The notes under the pieces were generated by a model, which saw only the letters and a list, made by a program, of their open reading frames with translations, did no database searches and was not told where the DNA came from. Below are positions 7,207 to 17,130 of a stretch of 64,000 nt of DNA, in pieces (within the stretch, counting starts at the first letter, position 1; every line of letters starts with the position of its first letter). Position numbers and translations under genes: made by a program. Origin of the DNA: DALYJJ01 sp033763935 (GTDB lineage Bacteria; Acidobacteriota; Terriglobia; Bryobacterales; Bryobacteraceae); the NCBI GenBank assembly GCA_033763935.1, contig JANRJO010000098.1:1-64000 (forward strand), read 5' to 3'.

Positions 7207-7229
7207 CCGTCTTTGGAGACACGTTCACC

Positions 7230-8351
7230 ATGCTTATCGTAGCCGCCATCCTGGCGATTTTTGTATACGGCATGATCGCCGCGATGCTCGGGACGATCCT
7301 TCCGGATCTCTCGAAGCGATTCAACCTGACGCCGAAACAGAACGGGAGCATTGCGCTTTCGCAGGCCATCGGACTGGTGATTGCGTCGGTGTCGGTGGGG
7401 CCGCTGATCGATGTGCAGGGCAAGAAAGTCGGGCTGGTGCTGGGGCTCGCGCTCATCACGTTGGCGCTGTTCCTGCTGCCGAGGTCGCGCGGGTTCGGGA
7501 TGATTGCGGCGTACCTGTTTGTGCTGGGGTTGGGCGGCGGCATCATCGTGACGGGCGCGAACGCGCTGGTGAGCGACATTGCGCCGGAGACGCGGGCGAC
7601 GACGCTGAACCTGTTGAATCTCTTTTTCGGGCTGGGCGGACTGGCGACGCCGTTCATCTCGGCGAACCTGTTGGGACGCGATTCGGTGAAGCTGTGCTAC
7701 CTGGTGGCGGTGCTGACGGCGGTGACGCTGGTGGTGCACATTGTGGCGCCGATTCCGCCGCCGGCGGGCGTGGTGCAGTTCCAGGTTTCGCAGATGGGCG
7801 ACCTGCTGGGGAACACGACGCTGCTGCTGCTTTCGGCGCTGTTGTTCCTCTACGTCGCGAGCGAGGTGGGTATTTGGAACTGGCTGGCGCGGCATTTGAT
7901 TGCGCAGGGGATTGCGGAGTCGAAGGCGCTGAACGTGCTGTCGCTCGGGTTCGCATTGGGCTTGCTGGTGGGACGCGTGGCGGTGTCGCCGATTCTGATC
8001 AGCGTACCGGCAACGCAGGTGCTGCTGGCTTCGTCGGTGCTGATTGCGATCACGACGTTCATGATGCTGCAGACGTCGAAGCCGGGGATGGCGTGGGGGC
8101 TGGTGTTCCTGGCGGGCGTGGCGATGGCGCCGGTGTTCCCGACGACGCTGGCGGTGGTGGGCGACCGGTTCTCGCAGATGACGGCGACGGCGATGGGCAT
8201 TGCGATTACGTGCGGGTGGATCGGCCTGGCGGTCAGCAGCCCGATCATCGGAGCGATTGCGGGGTCCGACCCGCGCGGGTTGAAGAAGGGCCTGCTGCTG
8301 CTGCCGGCGGCGGGCTCGATTATGGTGCTGGTGAGTATTGCGCTGCTGTAG
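7230..8351 (+). CDS. MFS transporter, probably for a sugar or sugar acid
   Basis: 373 aa with about 11-12 membrane segments and the MFS A-type loop between segments 2 and 3 (GPLIDVQGKKVG). The overall pattern (LLNLFFGLGGLATPF; FPTTLAVVGDRFS) resembles the FucP-like group of sugar permeases. It is the first gene of a plus-strand operon: the glycoside-hydrolase gene begins 7 nt after its stop and an isomerase follows, so its substrate is probably the sugar released by that hydrolase. GGAGA lies about 11 nt before the ATG, and an 18-bp palindrome lies further upstream. Confidence 0.8.
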   Translation: MLIVAAILAIFVYGMIAAMLGTILPDLSKRFNLTPKQNGSIALSQAIGLVIASVSVGPLIDVQGKKVGLVLGLALITLALFLLPRSRGFGMIAAYLFVLGLGGGIIVTGANALVSDIAPETRATTLNLLNLFFGLGGLATPFISANLLGRDSVKLCYLVAVLTAVTLVVHIVAPIPPPAGVVQFQVSQMGDLLGNTTLLLLSALLFLYVASEVGIWNWLARHLIAQGIAESKALNVLSLGFALGLLVGRVAVSPILISVPATQVLLASSVLIAITTFMMLQTSKPGMAWGLVFLAGVAMAPVFPTTLAVVGDRFSQMTATAMGIAITCGWIGLAVSSPIIGAIAGSDPRGLKKGLLLLPAAGSIMVLVSIALL

Positions 8352-8358
8352 GTGAGGC

Positions 8359-10500
8359 ATGAAGGTCAGCCGGCGGGAGTTCGTCGCCATGAGCGGGGCG
8401 GGGGCGTTTTCGCTCGCCGCGGTGGAGGCGGAGAGCCCGCTGGCGCGGCCGATGCGGTGGGCGCAACTGGCATTCGTTGAAGACGACCCGAAGACGTTCG
8501 ATCTCGGGTTCTGGATGGACTACTTCCGGCGCATTCACGCCGATGGCGCATGTTTGAGCGCGGGCGGGTGCGTGGCGTTCTATCCGACGCAGATTCCGTT
8601 TCACTACAAGAGCAAGTACCTGGGCGGGCGGGACCTGTTCGGGGAGCTGGCGCGCGCGTGCAAGAAGCAAGGGATGGTAGTGCTGGCGCGCACGGACCCG
8701 CACGCGATTCACGAAGACGCGGCGAAGGCGCACCCGGAGTGGGTGGCGGTGGACGCGGAGGGGCGCAAGCGGCGGCACTGGGCGCATCCGGACTACTGGG
8801 TGACGTGCGCGATGGGGCCGTACAACTACGACTTCATGACGGCGGTGACGCGGGAGATTGCGGAGCGTTACGAGATCGACGGGGTGTTCAGCAACCGGTG
8901 GGCGGGGCACGGGATTTGCTATTGCGATGCGTGCCGGGAGATGTTTCGCGCGTACGCGGGAGGGTTGGAACTGCCGCGGACGGCGAACCCGCAGGACAAG
9001 GCGCGGCGGGCGTATCTGGAGTGGCACGACGCGCGGCTGTTCGAGATCTGGCGGCGGTGGGACGAGGAGATTCGCAAGGTGCGGCCGGCGGCGCGGTTTG
9101 TGGCGAATTCGGGCGGCGGGGCGCTGAGCGATCTGGACATGAAGACGTGCGGGGAGCTGGCGGCGTTTTTGGCGGCGGACCGGCAGGCGCGGCGGGGGCT
9201 GATGGCTCCGTGGGCGGCGGGGAAGAACGGCAAGGAGTATCGGGCGGCGCTGGGAGAGAAGCCGGTGGCGGGGTTGTTTTCGGTGGGCGTAGAGGAGCCG
9301 TACCGGTGGAAGGACTCGGTGCAGGTGGAGCCGGAGCTGCGGGTGTGGTCGGCGGACGCGACGGCGAACGGGATGCGGCCGTGGTTCGTGAAGTTCCGCG
9401 CGGACGTGGAAGACAAGCGCTGGATGCCGGTGATCGAGAAGATCTACGGCTGGCACTACCGGAACGAGAAGTACCTGCGGAACGTGAAGCCGCTGGCGGA
9501 CGTGGGGCTGGTGTATTCGCAGCAGACGGCGAAGTTCTACGGGGGCGAGCGGGCGAGGGCGCGGGTGGAGGACCACATCGAGGGCTGGTACCAGGCGCTG
9601 ATCGAGGCGCGGGTGCCGTTCGAGATGGTGCACGACCGGCTGCTGGAGCGTGCGGCGGGGCTGCGGGTGTTGATTCTGCCGAACGTGGCGGCGATGTCGG
9701 AAAAGCAGTGCGCGCAGGTGCGGGAGTATGTGCGCGGGGGCGGGAACGTGGTGGCGACGTACGAGACGTCGCTCTATGACGAGTGGGGTGTGCGGCGGGC
9801 GAACTTGGGGCTGGCGGATGTGTTGGGGTGCGACTATGCGGGGCGGGTGGAAGCGCGGATGCAGAACTCGTACTTGCGGATTGAGGACGCGGCGCATCCG
9901 CTGGTGCGGGGGATTGCGGGGACGCCGCGGATCATCAATGCGGCGGCGCGGGTGGACGTGAAGGCGCGCGGGACGGTGGTTGCGCCGTTGACGCTGATTC
10001 CTTCGTATCCGGACCTGCCCATGGAGGAAGTGTATCCGCGGGAAGCGCGGACGTCGATTCCGCAGGTGATTTTGAGCGAGTTCGGGAAGGGACGCGTGGT
10101 GTATTTTCCGGGCGACCTGGACCGCACGTTCTGGGAAGTGATGGCGCCGGACCACGGCCTGGTGCTGGCGAACGCCGTGGATTGGGCGGCGGGTGGGAAG
10201 CGCGTGGTGGACGTGCGCGGGGCGGGGTTGCTGGACGTGACGGTGTGGCGGCAGGCGGCGTCGGCGACGGTTCACCTGGTGAATTTGACGAATCCGATGG
10301 CGATGCGGGGGCCGTACCGGGAGTTGATTCCGGTGGGCGAGCAGCGGGTGACGGTGACGTGGCCGGGGCGGCCGGCGGTGCGGAAGGTGACGTTGTTATC
10401 GAGCGGCGCAGCGCCGCGGTGGAATCAGACCAAGGAGGGGCCGGTGTTCGTGACCGTGCCCTCGGTGCTCGATCACGAAGTGATCGCATTCGATTTCTGA
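8359..10500 (+). CDS. Tat-exported glycoside hydrolase, GHL6-like barrel with beta-galactosidase-trimerisation-like domain
   Basis: 713 aa. The N terminus MKVSRREFVAMSGAGAFS is a Tat signal. Residues of about 30-370 form a TIM barrel of the hypothetical-glycosidase kind, with the paired acidic/aromatic segment EIDGVFSNRW and a CYCDACRE metal-like cysteine motif typical of this group. Residues of about 390-620 resemble the class-I-glutamine-amidotransferase-like trimerisation domain of GH42 enzymes (LRVLILPNVAAMSEKQ; YVRGGGNVVATYETS; GKGRVVYFPGDLDRTFW). Substrate unknown; MFS and isomerase neighbours suggest it releases a monosaccharide. Extremely G-rich coding strand (GCG, GTG, CGG codons). 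Confidence 0.72.
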   Translation: MKVSRREFVAMSGAGAFSLAAVEAESPLARPMRWAQLAFVEDDPKTFDLGFWMDYFRRIHADGACLSAGGCVAFYPTQIPFHYKSKYLGGRDLFGELARACKKQGMVVLARTDPHAIHEDAAKAHPEWVAVDAEGRKRRHWAHPDYWVTCAMGPYNYDFMTAVTREIAERYEIDGVFSNRWAGHGICYCDACREMFRAYAGGLELPRTANPQDKARRAYLEWHDARLFEIWRRWDEEIRKVRPAARFVANSGGGALSDLDMKTCGELAAFLAADRQARRGLMAPWAAGKNGKEYRAALGEKPVAGLFSVGVEEPYRWKDSVQVEPELRVWSADATANGMRPWFVKFRADVEDKRWMPVIEKIYGWHYRNEKYLRNVKPLADVGLVYSQQTAKFYGGERARARVEDHIEGWYQALIEARVPFEMVHDRLLERAAGLRVLILPNVAAMSEKQCAQVREYVRGGGNVVATYETSLYDEWGVRRANLGLADVLGCDYAGRVEARMQNSYLRIEDAAHPLVRGIAGTPRIINAAARVDVKARGTVVAPLTLIPSYPDLPMEEVYPREARTSIPQVILSEFGKGRVVYFPGDLDRTFWEVMAPDHGLVLANAVDWAAGGKRVVDVRGAGLLDVTVWRQAASATVHLVNLTNPMAMRGPYRELIPVGEQRVTVTWPGRPAVRKVTLLSSGAAPRWNQTKEGPVFVTVPSVLDHEVIAFDF

Positions 10501-10513
10501 CAGGGAGGCGAGT

Positions 10514-11353
<840 letters not shown>

Positions 11354-11573
11354 GAAAGCCGGGAGGGCGGGCGGCCGGCTGGCCACCATTCCTTCTTTAG
11401 GATGTGATAATCGGTAGAGCCTCATCGCCACCGTCGGGAATCTGGGAGGCGTTTGGGATGGGTTTCGAAGTCTTTTGTCCAGCAGAGCGCACGGCTGTTT
11501 CTGAATCCGCCATGGGGTGAAAATTGTGGGGATCGGCATGAACCACGAGAAGGAACACGCCCGCACGTAGCGC

Positions 11574-12716
11574 GTGAACGAACTGGAGGCGCAGGTTGCG
11601 GCCTCCGAGGCCGCGAGGCAGATGGACAGCAACACCTTGACCACGTTGCGGCAGGCACTGGCGTACGCGCAGAACATCCTTGGTACCGTTCGCGAGCCGA
11701 TGTTGGTGTTGGATGAGACGCTGCACATCCGGACGGCGAGCCGGGCGTTTTACCGGACGTTCGGCGTCTGCCCGGAGGAGACGGAAGGGCGGTTCGTCTA
11801 CGATCTGGGCAACGGGCAGTGGAACATTCCGGCGCTTCGGCGGCTGCTGGAGGACGTGATCAACGCCGGCCGGGACTTTGAGGATTTCGAGGTGATCCAC
11901 GAGTTTCCGCAGCTGGGCCGCCGCGTGATGTTGATCAACGCGCGAAAGCTGTGGACGGAGGGGAGCGATCCGGCGCTGGTGCTGATGGCGATCGAGGACA
12001 TCACGGAGCGGAAGCGCCTTCACGATGAACTGGTGCGGTCGAACGAGGACTTGCAGCGTTTCGCGTATGTGGCGGCGCACGATCTACGCACGCCTTTGAA
12101 TGCCGCGCTGAACCTTTCGCAACTTCTGCAACGGACCGTGCAGGCGAAGCTCGACGGGCGGGAGCAGGAGATGCTGCGGATCTCGGTGGGGAACCTGGAG
12201 CGGCTGAGCGCGCTGATCAACGACATTTTGACGTTTGCGGAGATGGGGAACGCACCGCAGCAGCGGCGGCTGATTGCGCTCGAGGAGCCGGTTCAGTTTG
12301 CGCTGGCCAACCTGAAGCACCACATCGACACCAATGGGGCAATCGTTCACGTGGCGCGCCCGCTGCCGGAGGTGCGAACGGACCGCACGCAGATGGTGAT
12401 GGTGTTCCAGAACCTGGTGGGGAATGCGTTGAAGTACCGGCGGGAGGAGGCCCCGGTGATCCGGATTGAGGCGGTGCGTGAGGGGAGCGAGTGGCGGATT
12501 TCGGTGACGGACAACGGGCAGGGCTTCGAGGCGGAGCACGCGTCGGCGATTTTCGAGCCGTTCAAGCGTCTGCACGGGCGGGATATCCGGGGCAGCGGGA
12601 TCGGACTGGCGACGTGCAAGCGGATTGTGGAGCGCTCGGGCGGGCGGATCTGGGCGGAATCGGTAGCGGGGGTGGGCTCGACATTCCATTTCACGCTGCC
12701 GGCCGAGGAGGGCTGA
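11574..12716 (+). CDS. PAS-domain sensor histidine kinase
   Basis: 380 aa from a GTG at 11574. A short coil (1-35) leads to a PAS domain (about 36-145: EPMLVLDETLHIRTASRAF to AIEDITERKRL), then HisKA with the phosphoacceptor His169 (FAYVAAHDLRTPLNAAL) and a HATPase_c domain with N box (NLVGNALKY), G1 (DNGQGF), and G2 (GSGIGLATCKRIV). No membrane segment, so cytoplasmic. The Cph1-type H box is common in soluble kinases. No response regulator is adjacent. An in-frame ATG at 11538 with a TAG at 11568-11570 precedes the GTG, so the natural N terminus may have been cut by a nonsense change; the GTG has no clear ribosome site. The 11354-11537 gap shows only weak promoter-like sequence. Confidence 0.85.
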   Translation: MNELEAQVAASEAARQMDSNTLTTLRQALAYAQNILGTVREPMLVLDETLHIRTASRAFYRTFGVCPEETEGRFVYDLGNGQWNIPALRRLLEDVINAGRDFEDFEVIHEFPQLGRRVMLINARKLWTEGSDPALVLMAIEDITERKRLHDELVRSNEDLQRFAYVAAHDLRTPLNAALNLSQLLQRTVQAKLDGREQEMLRISVGNLERLSALINDILTFAEMGNAPQQRRLIALEEPVQFALANLKHHIDTNGAIVHVARPLPEVRTDRTQMVMVFQNLVGNALKYRREEAPVIRIEAVREGSEWRISVTDNGQGFEAEHASAIFEPFKRLHGRDIRGSGIGLATCKRIVERSGGRIWAESVAGVGSTFHFTLPAEEG

Positions 12717-12740
12717 GGGGGGAGGGGACAGGAGTACAGT

Positions 12741-12950
12741 TCAGGCGTACAGGAGGCGGCCTCTGGGCTCAGGTATGGGCCGCCCGAGTTCACGGGCGGT
12801 CTCCAACCATTCCGCGATGACGACCTCTGCGTTGGCCACGGCCTCCTGGCGTGTGGTCCCGTCGGCGGCGCAGCCAGGGAGCTCCGGAACTTCGGCGATG
12901 AAGGCCTGATCCTCATTGCTCCAGTACAGGATGATCTCAAATTTGTTCAT
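12741..12950 (-). CDS. hicB: HicB-family antitoxin
   Basis: 69 aa: the partial RNase-H-like HicB fold (FEIILYWSNEDQAFIAEVPELPGC followed by AADGTTRQEAVANAEVVIAEW). No C-terminal DNA-binding extension, as in the short HicB class. It lies downstream of hicA with a 4-nt ATGA overlap, the usual order and coupling. A functional pair is likely since both frames are intact. Confidence 0.85.
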   Translation of the reverse strand: MNKFEIILYWSNEDQAFIAEVPELPGCAADGTTRQEAVANAEVVIAEWLETARELGRPIPEPRGRLLYA

Positions 12951-13198
12951 TCGAGTCCTTCCGCTAGTTTATAACGGACAAGGACGTTGCGAACCTGCCG
13001 CACCTGATACGGCTTGGCCATGGAACCGCGCGGCTGCAGATTCAGGATTTCTTCGACGCCTCCGCGGGTGAAAATGTGATGGCTTCCGCGAACGCGTTCC
13101 GCAAATCCCAAATCTCGCATGAGTAGGGCCAGTTCACTGAACCGGATGTTGGCATCTGAAGCGCCGTGCAGGATCTGCAGCAACAGTCGTCTGTGCAC
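12947..13198 (-). CDS. hicA: HicA-family mRNA interferase toxin
   Basis: 83 aa with the double-stranded-RNA-binding-like HicA fold and the catalytic histidine in GSHHIF (residues 38-43). The GTG at 13198 is chosen because it is directly preceded by a CATACT -10-like box 6 nt upstream (13205-13210 on the plus strand), suggesting a leaderless message. It overlaps hicB by 4 nt. Slightly longer than minimal HicA proteins (about 60 aa) at the N terminus (MHRRLLLQILHGASDANIRF), which could be an extension or a misassigned start. Confidence 0.82.
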   Translation of the reverse strand: MHRRLLLQILHGASDANIRFSELALLMRDLGFAERVRGSHHIFTRGGVEEILNLQPRGSMAKPYQVRQVRNVLVRYKLAEGLE

Positions 13199-13373
13199 AC
13201 CTGCAGTATGCCTTAGCGGTGGGGCGACGGCATTGCGTTGAGACGGTGGGTAACGGCAGTCACATCGTGTAGATCGACGATGGCTCGGCGAGGAGCGGCA
13301 TCAGACGTCGTCGCGGCCGGCTCGGCATCCACCTCATGTCTGAGCGGCGGGGCGGTGGAGGGCGAAGGCCGGG

Positions 13374-13955
13374 TCACCTCAGCGAGTCGGCCAGGCGGCG
13401 GCGGTATTCGGCGTGGGGGATTTCGATGGCGCCGAGGGAGGCGAGGTGGGGGGTGAGGTATTGGACGTCGAGGAGGGTGACGCCGGTGCGGTTGAGGTGT
13501 TCGACGAGGTGGGCGAGTGCGACCTTTGACATGTTCGTGACGCGGTGGAACATGGATTCGGCGAAGAAGGCGCGGGCGAGCTGGACGCCGTAGACGCCGC
13601 CGGCGAGGGTGCCGTCGACGTGGATTTCGAGGCTGTGGGCTTGGCCTTGGCGGTGGAGTTCGCCGTAGACGCGGATGAACTCTTCGGTGATCCAGGTGTC
13701 GCCGCGGCCTTGGGCGCAGGCGCGCATGGTGGCTTCGAAGTCGCCGTCGAGGGTGACGGTGTAGCGGCGCTGGTGGAGGACGCGGCGGAGGCTGTGGGAG
13801 ATGTGGAAGCCATCGAGGGGGATGATGGCGCGGGGGTCGGGGCGGTGCCATGTGACGAGGCCGTACTCGGGGGCGGCCATGGGGAAGATGCCTTCGCGAT
13901 AGGCTTCGAGGACGGCTTTGGCGGTGAGCTTGCGGGTGACGCGGACGATGTCCAC
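13374..13955 (-). CDS. aat: leucyl/phenylalanyl-tRNA--protein transferase
   Basis: 193 aa. Aat transfers Leu or Phe from tRNA to N-terminal Arg/Lys of proteins, marking them for ClpS/ClpAP (N-degron pathway). Diagnostic segments: YREGIFPMA, WHRPDPRAIIPL, DTWITEEFI, GQAHSLEIH, FFAESMFHR and a C-terminal LxRxGVTLLDVQ-like stretch (NRTGVTLLDVQYLTPHL). A GTG start shares one base with the TAG of the upstream hydrolase gene (TAGTG), so the two are translationally coupled, an odd pairing of a protein-turnover enzyme with a secreted hydrolase. Downstream, 13199-13373 holds nothing recognisable. Confidence 0.93.
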   Translation of the reverse strand: MDIVRVTRKLTAKAVLEAYREGIFPMAAPEYGLVTWHRPDPRAIIPLDGFHISHSLRRVLHQRRYTVTLDGDFEATMRACAQGRGDTWITEEFIRVYGELHRQGQAHSLEIHVDGTLAGGVYGVQLARAFFAESMFHRVTNMSKVALAHLVEHLNRTGVTLLDVQYLTPHLASLGAIEIPHAEYRRRLADSLR

Positions 13956-15337
13956 TACGGCTGCCGCCGGAGGTCCAGGGCGAGGTCTTCGCGGTACTCG
14001 GGGGAGGAGAGGACGGCGCGGCCGCCGGGGTGTTCGAGGGTGGTTTCGAGGTCAATCTTACCGGTCTTCGGGTCGAGCCACTTCGCGCGCCAGACGCCTT
14101 GGGCGAGGTTGAGGGCGAGCACGATCTGACGGCGGCCGGACTGGACAACGTAGCTGGGCTTGTGGTCCTGGAGGACGCGGCCCTGATGGATGTAGAGGGC
14201 GTGGGCGGCGCCGGGCTGAGAGAGGGCGCGGACGCTGGCGTCGTTGGGGCCATCGAGAACGAGGCTGGGGTCGGGCTGCATGCGGATGAAGTCGAAGCTC
14301 TCGAGGAAGCGTTTGAGTGTGCCGAGCTGTTTGCGGTAGGCGGGACTGCCGCCGCCGGGCTGTGAGCCGGGGTATTGGAACGTGCCGTCTTCGTTGCCGG
14401 CGACGAAGGAGTAGTCGAGGTTATTGAAGAGGGCGCCGCCGGCGAGCAGGAAGTCCCAGGCCTGGATGCGGTAGATCCAATCGGCGGTGCCGTCGAAGCC
14501 GGACTCGTCGTAGCCGATGGGTTTGTTGAGGTGCCAGTTGCGGCTGACGGCGAGGGGCGGGCGGGCGTAGTGGAAGTTGAAGAGGCTGACGTTGGGGTCG
14601 GGGTCCTTGATGTTCGCCCAGTTGTTGGCGATGTTCTGGGCGATGAGGTGTTTCTTGGGGAGCGGCTTTTCGGCTTCGGCGATGACCTCGGCGATACGGC
14701 GCTGCCAGGCGAGGGTGATGCCGCCGAAGTAGGGCTCGTTCGCGATCTCGTAAAAGAGGTTGTCGAAGGCGTTGAACTCGGAGACGAACTTGCGGACCAT
14801 GGCCTCCTGCACGTTCTGCAGGGCGGCGTGCTTGAGGGTGTAGACCTCCGTGCGGGGAACGTCCTTGCGGTACATGGGGCTGAGGGGCCACATGTTGTCC
14901 TCGTAGAAGGGGCAGAACAGCGAGATCTCGACGACGATGCCGCGTTTGTCCGCCTCCGTGAGAAAGTCCTTCAGACGCGTGAAGAAGGCGGGGTTCCACT
15001 GGGTGAGGTCGAAGGTTTCGCCGCGGCGGGGCCAGGGGGAGAGGAATTGGTCGAGCGGCGGGGCGAGGGTGTTGCGGGCGATGTTGAACGCGCCGGTGGG
15101 TTCGCGGTAGGCGCCGCTGAAGATGCGGGTGTAGTTGAGGCCATCCGCGGCGAGGGTGTCGAGGTACTTGCGGTAGTCGAAGGCGGTGTTGAGGACGGCG
15201 CCGTAGTGTTCGGCGGAGGTGACGAGTATCGCCGGTTTGCCGCGGAACTCGAAGTAATGAGGGTTTTGGGGGTGGACGCGGATGGGCTGGGCCACGGCGG
15301 AGAGGGCGATGAGTGACGTGAGAACGAGCCTCGTCAT
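13955..15337 (-). CDS. secreted clan-A glycoside hydrolase (GH5/cellulase-like)
   Basis: 460 aa with a Sec signal peptide (MTRLVLTSLIALSAVAQP). TIM barrel with the acid/base glutamate in YEIANEPYFGG and a second glutamate in IGYDESGFDG as probable nucleophile; also a C-terminal beta-sandwich-like region (YVVQSGRRQIVLALNL). Resembles the putative-cellulase and apiosidase-like groups rather than classical endoglucanases. The start at 15337 is set by a GGGAG site and the signal peptide; the frame stays open upstream, but only as antisense of guaB. Divergent from guaB with a 15-nt gap. Confidence 0.72.
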   Translation of the reverse strand: MTRLVLTSLIALSAVAQPIRVHPQNPHYFEFRGKPAILVTSAEHYGAVLNTAFDYRKYLDTLAADGLNYTRIFSGAYREPTGAFNIARNTLAPPLDQFLSPWPRRGETFDLTQWNPAFFTRLKDFLTEADKRGIVVEISLFCPFYEDNMWPLSPMYRKDVPRTEVYTLKHAALQNVQEAMVRKFVSEFNAFDNLFYEIANEPYFGGITLAWQRRIAEVIAEAEKPLPKKHLIAQNIANNWANIKDPDPNVSLFNFHYARPPLAVSRNWHLNKPIGYDESGFDGTADWIYRIQAWDFLLAGGALFNNLDYSFVAGNEDGTFQYPGSQPGGGSPAYRKQLGTLKRFLESFDFIRMQPDPSLVLDGPNDASVRALSQPGAAHALYIHQGRVLQDHKPSYVVQSGRRQIVLALNLAQGVWRAKWLDPKTGKIDLETTLEHPGGRAVLSSPEYREDLALDLRRQP

Positions 15338-15352
15338 GGCTCCCGTTGTATC

Positions 15353-16828
15353 ATGAGTCTTTCCCCTATGGTGCCTGAAGTCATCCCCGAGGGGCTTACC
15401 TTCGACGACGTTATTCTCGTCCCTGCAAGAAGCTCCGTTCTCCCGAACCAGACTGATACGCGCACCTGGGTTACGCGCCGTATTGGCCTGAATATTCCGA
15501 TGGTCAGCGCCGCGATGGACACGGTGACTGAATCGCACCTCGCCATCGCTTTGGCGCAGCAGGGCGGCATCGGCATCATTCACCGCAACATGGCGATCGA
15601 CCGGCAGGCGGAAGAGGTCGACCGCGTGAAGCGCAGTGAGAGCGGGATGATCGTGGACCCGGTGACGATTGAGCCGGAGCAGAAGATCGCCGACGCGCTG
15701 GAGCTGATGAAACGGTACCGGATTTCGGGCGTGCCGGTGACAAAGAACGGCAGGCTGGTGGGCATTCTGACGAACCGGGACCTGCGGTTCGAGAGCCGGT
15801 ACGACCTGCCGATCTCCGACGTGATGACGAAGGACGAGCTGGTGACGGTGCCGGTGGGGACGACGCTCGAGGAAGCGGAGAAGATCCTGCACAAGCATCG
15901 GATCGAGAAGCTGCTCGTTGTGGACGAGCACTTTGCGCTGAAGGGCCTGATCACCGTTAAGGACATCCAGAAGAAGCTGAAGTATCCGACGGCGGCGAAG
16001 GACGCGCAGGGACGGCTGCGGGTGGGAGCGGCGATCGGCGCGACGGGCGATTTCCTGGAGCGGGCGCAGGAACTGGTGAAGCGCAAGGTGGACGTGGTGG
16101 TGATCGACACCGCGCACGGGCACACGGAGCGCGTGATGGAGGCGATTGTCGCGGTGCGGCGGGTGCTGCCTGACGTTGACCTGATCGCCGGCAACGTGGC
16201 GACGTATGAGGGCGCGCGGGACCTGGTGGCTCTGGGCGTTGACGGGATCAAGGTGGGGATCGGGCCGGGGTCGATCTGCACGACGCGGGTGGTTTCGGGC
16301 GCCGGTGTGCCGCAGATCACGGCGATTCGCGAGTGCTCGAAGGCGACGCGCGGGACCGGCGTGCCGCTGATCTCCGATGGCGGAATCAAGTTCTCCGGGG
16401 ACATTACGAAGGCAATTGCGGCGGGGGCGGACTGCGTGATGATCGGGAGCCTGCTGGCGGGGACGGAGGAGAGCCCGGGGGAGACCATTCTCTATCAGGG
16501 GCGGACCTTCAAGAGCTATCGCGGAATGGGATCCCTGGGGGCGATGTCGCAGGGCTCGTCGGACCGGTATGCGCAGGAGGCGGGCGGGAAGCTGGTGCCG
16601 GAAGGCATTGAGGGGCGGGTTCCGTACAAGGGGCCTTTGGCGGACCTGGTCTTCCAGCTGATTGGGGGGCTGCGGAGCGGGATGGGATACTGCGGCGTGG
16701 GGACGATTCCGGAGTTACAGGAGAAGGCGCGATTCCTGAGGGTGTCGGTGGCGGCGCTGCGGGAAGGGCACGTGCACGACGTGATCATTACGAAAGAAGC
16801 GCCGAATTACCGGTTGGAGCAGAGTTAG
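15353..16828 (+). CDS. guaB: inosine-5'-monophosphate dehydrogenase
   Basis: 491 aa, normal length. IMP + NAD to XMP, the rate-limiting step of GMP synthesis, in the cytosol. N-terminal barrel (LTFDDVILVPARS; NIPMVSAAMDTVTE), two CBS domains at about 99-210, active-site loop GPGSICTTRVV with catalytic Cys309, the IMP-binding SDGGIKFSGD, and the flap GMGSLGAM. Complete to the C-terminal tail, whose coding sequence (gttggagcagagt, 16813-16825) recurs at 16897 and 17413. Divergent hydrolase start only 15 nt away, so its promoter must lie within that gene. Confidence 0.97.
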   Translation: MSLSPMVPEVIPEGLTFDDVILVPARSSVLPNQTDTRTWVTRRIGLNIPMVSAAMDTVTESHLAIALAQQGGIGIIHRNMAIDRQAEEVDRVKRSESGMIVDPVTIEPEQKIADALELMKRYRISGVPVTKNGRLVGILTNRDLRFESRYDLPISDVMTKDELVTVPVGTTLEEAEKILHKHRIEKLLVVDEHFALKGLITVKDIQKKLKYPTAAKDAQGRLRVGAAIGATGDFLERAQELVKRKVDVVVIDTAHGHTERVMEAIVAVRRVLPDVDLIAGNVATYEGARDLVALGVDGIKVGIGPGSICTTRVVSGAGVPQITAIRECSKATRGTGVPLISDGGIKFSGDITKAIAAGADCVMIGSLLAGTEESPGETILYQGRTFKSYRGMGSLGAMSQGSSDRYAQEAGGKLVPEGIEGRVPYKGPLADLVFQLIGGLRSGMGYCGVGTIPELQEKARFLRVSVAALREGHVHDVIITKEAPNYRLEQS

Positions 16829-16896
16829 AGGACCACTCCCTTACGGCCGCGGCTCGGTAACGCCGCTTGCTGAGGCCATCGCTTCACCGGATTCCC

Positions 16897-16909
16897 GTTG
16901 GAGCAGAGT
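16897..16909 (+). repeat. short second copy of the guaB 3' terminus
   Basis: Thirteen bases (GTTGGAGCAGAGT) identical to guaB 16813-16825, with diverged similarity extending left to about 16886. It marks the left edge of the small island behind guaB; 16829-16885 contains nothing recognisable. Confidence 0.6.
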
Positions 16910-17127
16910 CAGTCAGCGTCCGGTGCGGATGAGGCGATATCAGGCTGACTGTCAATGAAAAGACGGAAGGCCTCGAGTTCATCTCTCACGACGGTGTACG
17001 TTTGGTCTACCTTCGCCACAAGCGGGGACAAATTCGGCGGCATTGCAAGTAGGGGCTCGAATTGCCGCCGAACGATCTCCAGTTCCTCCAGGGCCACCTG
17101 AATCCTGTCCGCCAGATCACGCAACAC
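16909..17127 (-). CDS. hypothetical helical protein in the guaB-tail island
   Basis: 72 aa, GTG start. Sequence is all-helical in appearance (LADRIQVALEELEIVRRQFEPLL; LVAKVDQTYTVVRDELEAFRLF) with an acidic tail. It follows, 3 nt downstream, a truncated MNT-type nucleotidyltransferase gene. In intact MNT/HEPN toxin-antitoxin pairs the partner is a HEPN protein, but the RxxxxxH motif of HEPN toxins is absent here, so that identity is not supported. Function unknown. Its stop lies on the short guaB-tail copy. Confidence 0.5.
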   Translation of the reverse strand: MLRDLADRIQVALEELEIVRRQFEPLLAMPPNLSPLVAKVDQTYTVVRDELEAFRLFIDSQPDIASSAPDAD

Positions 17128-17130
17128 GGA

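Noticed and set aside
15338..16123. Upstream extension of the minus-strand glycoside hydrolase frame
   Set aside because: It is antisense of guaB; the signal peptide and ribosome site place the start at 15337.
16909..17127. 72-aa gene as a HEPN toxin
   Set aside because: It follows an MNT fragment as HEPN genes do, but lacks the RxxxxxH catalytic motif and any histidine, so the assignment is not supported.
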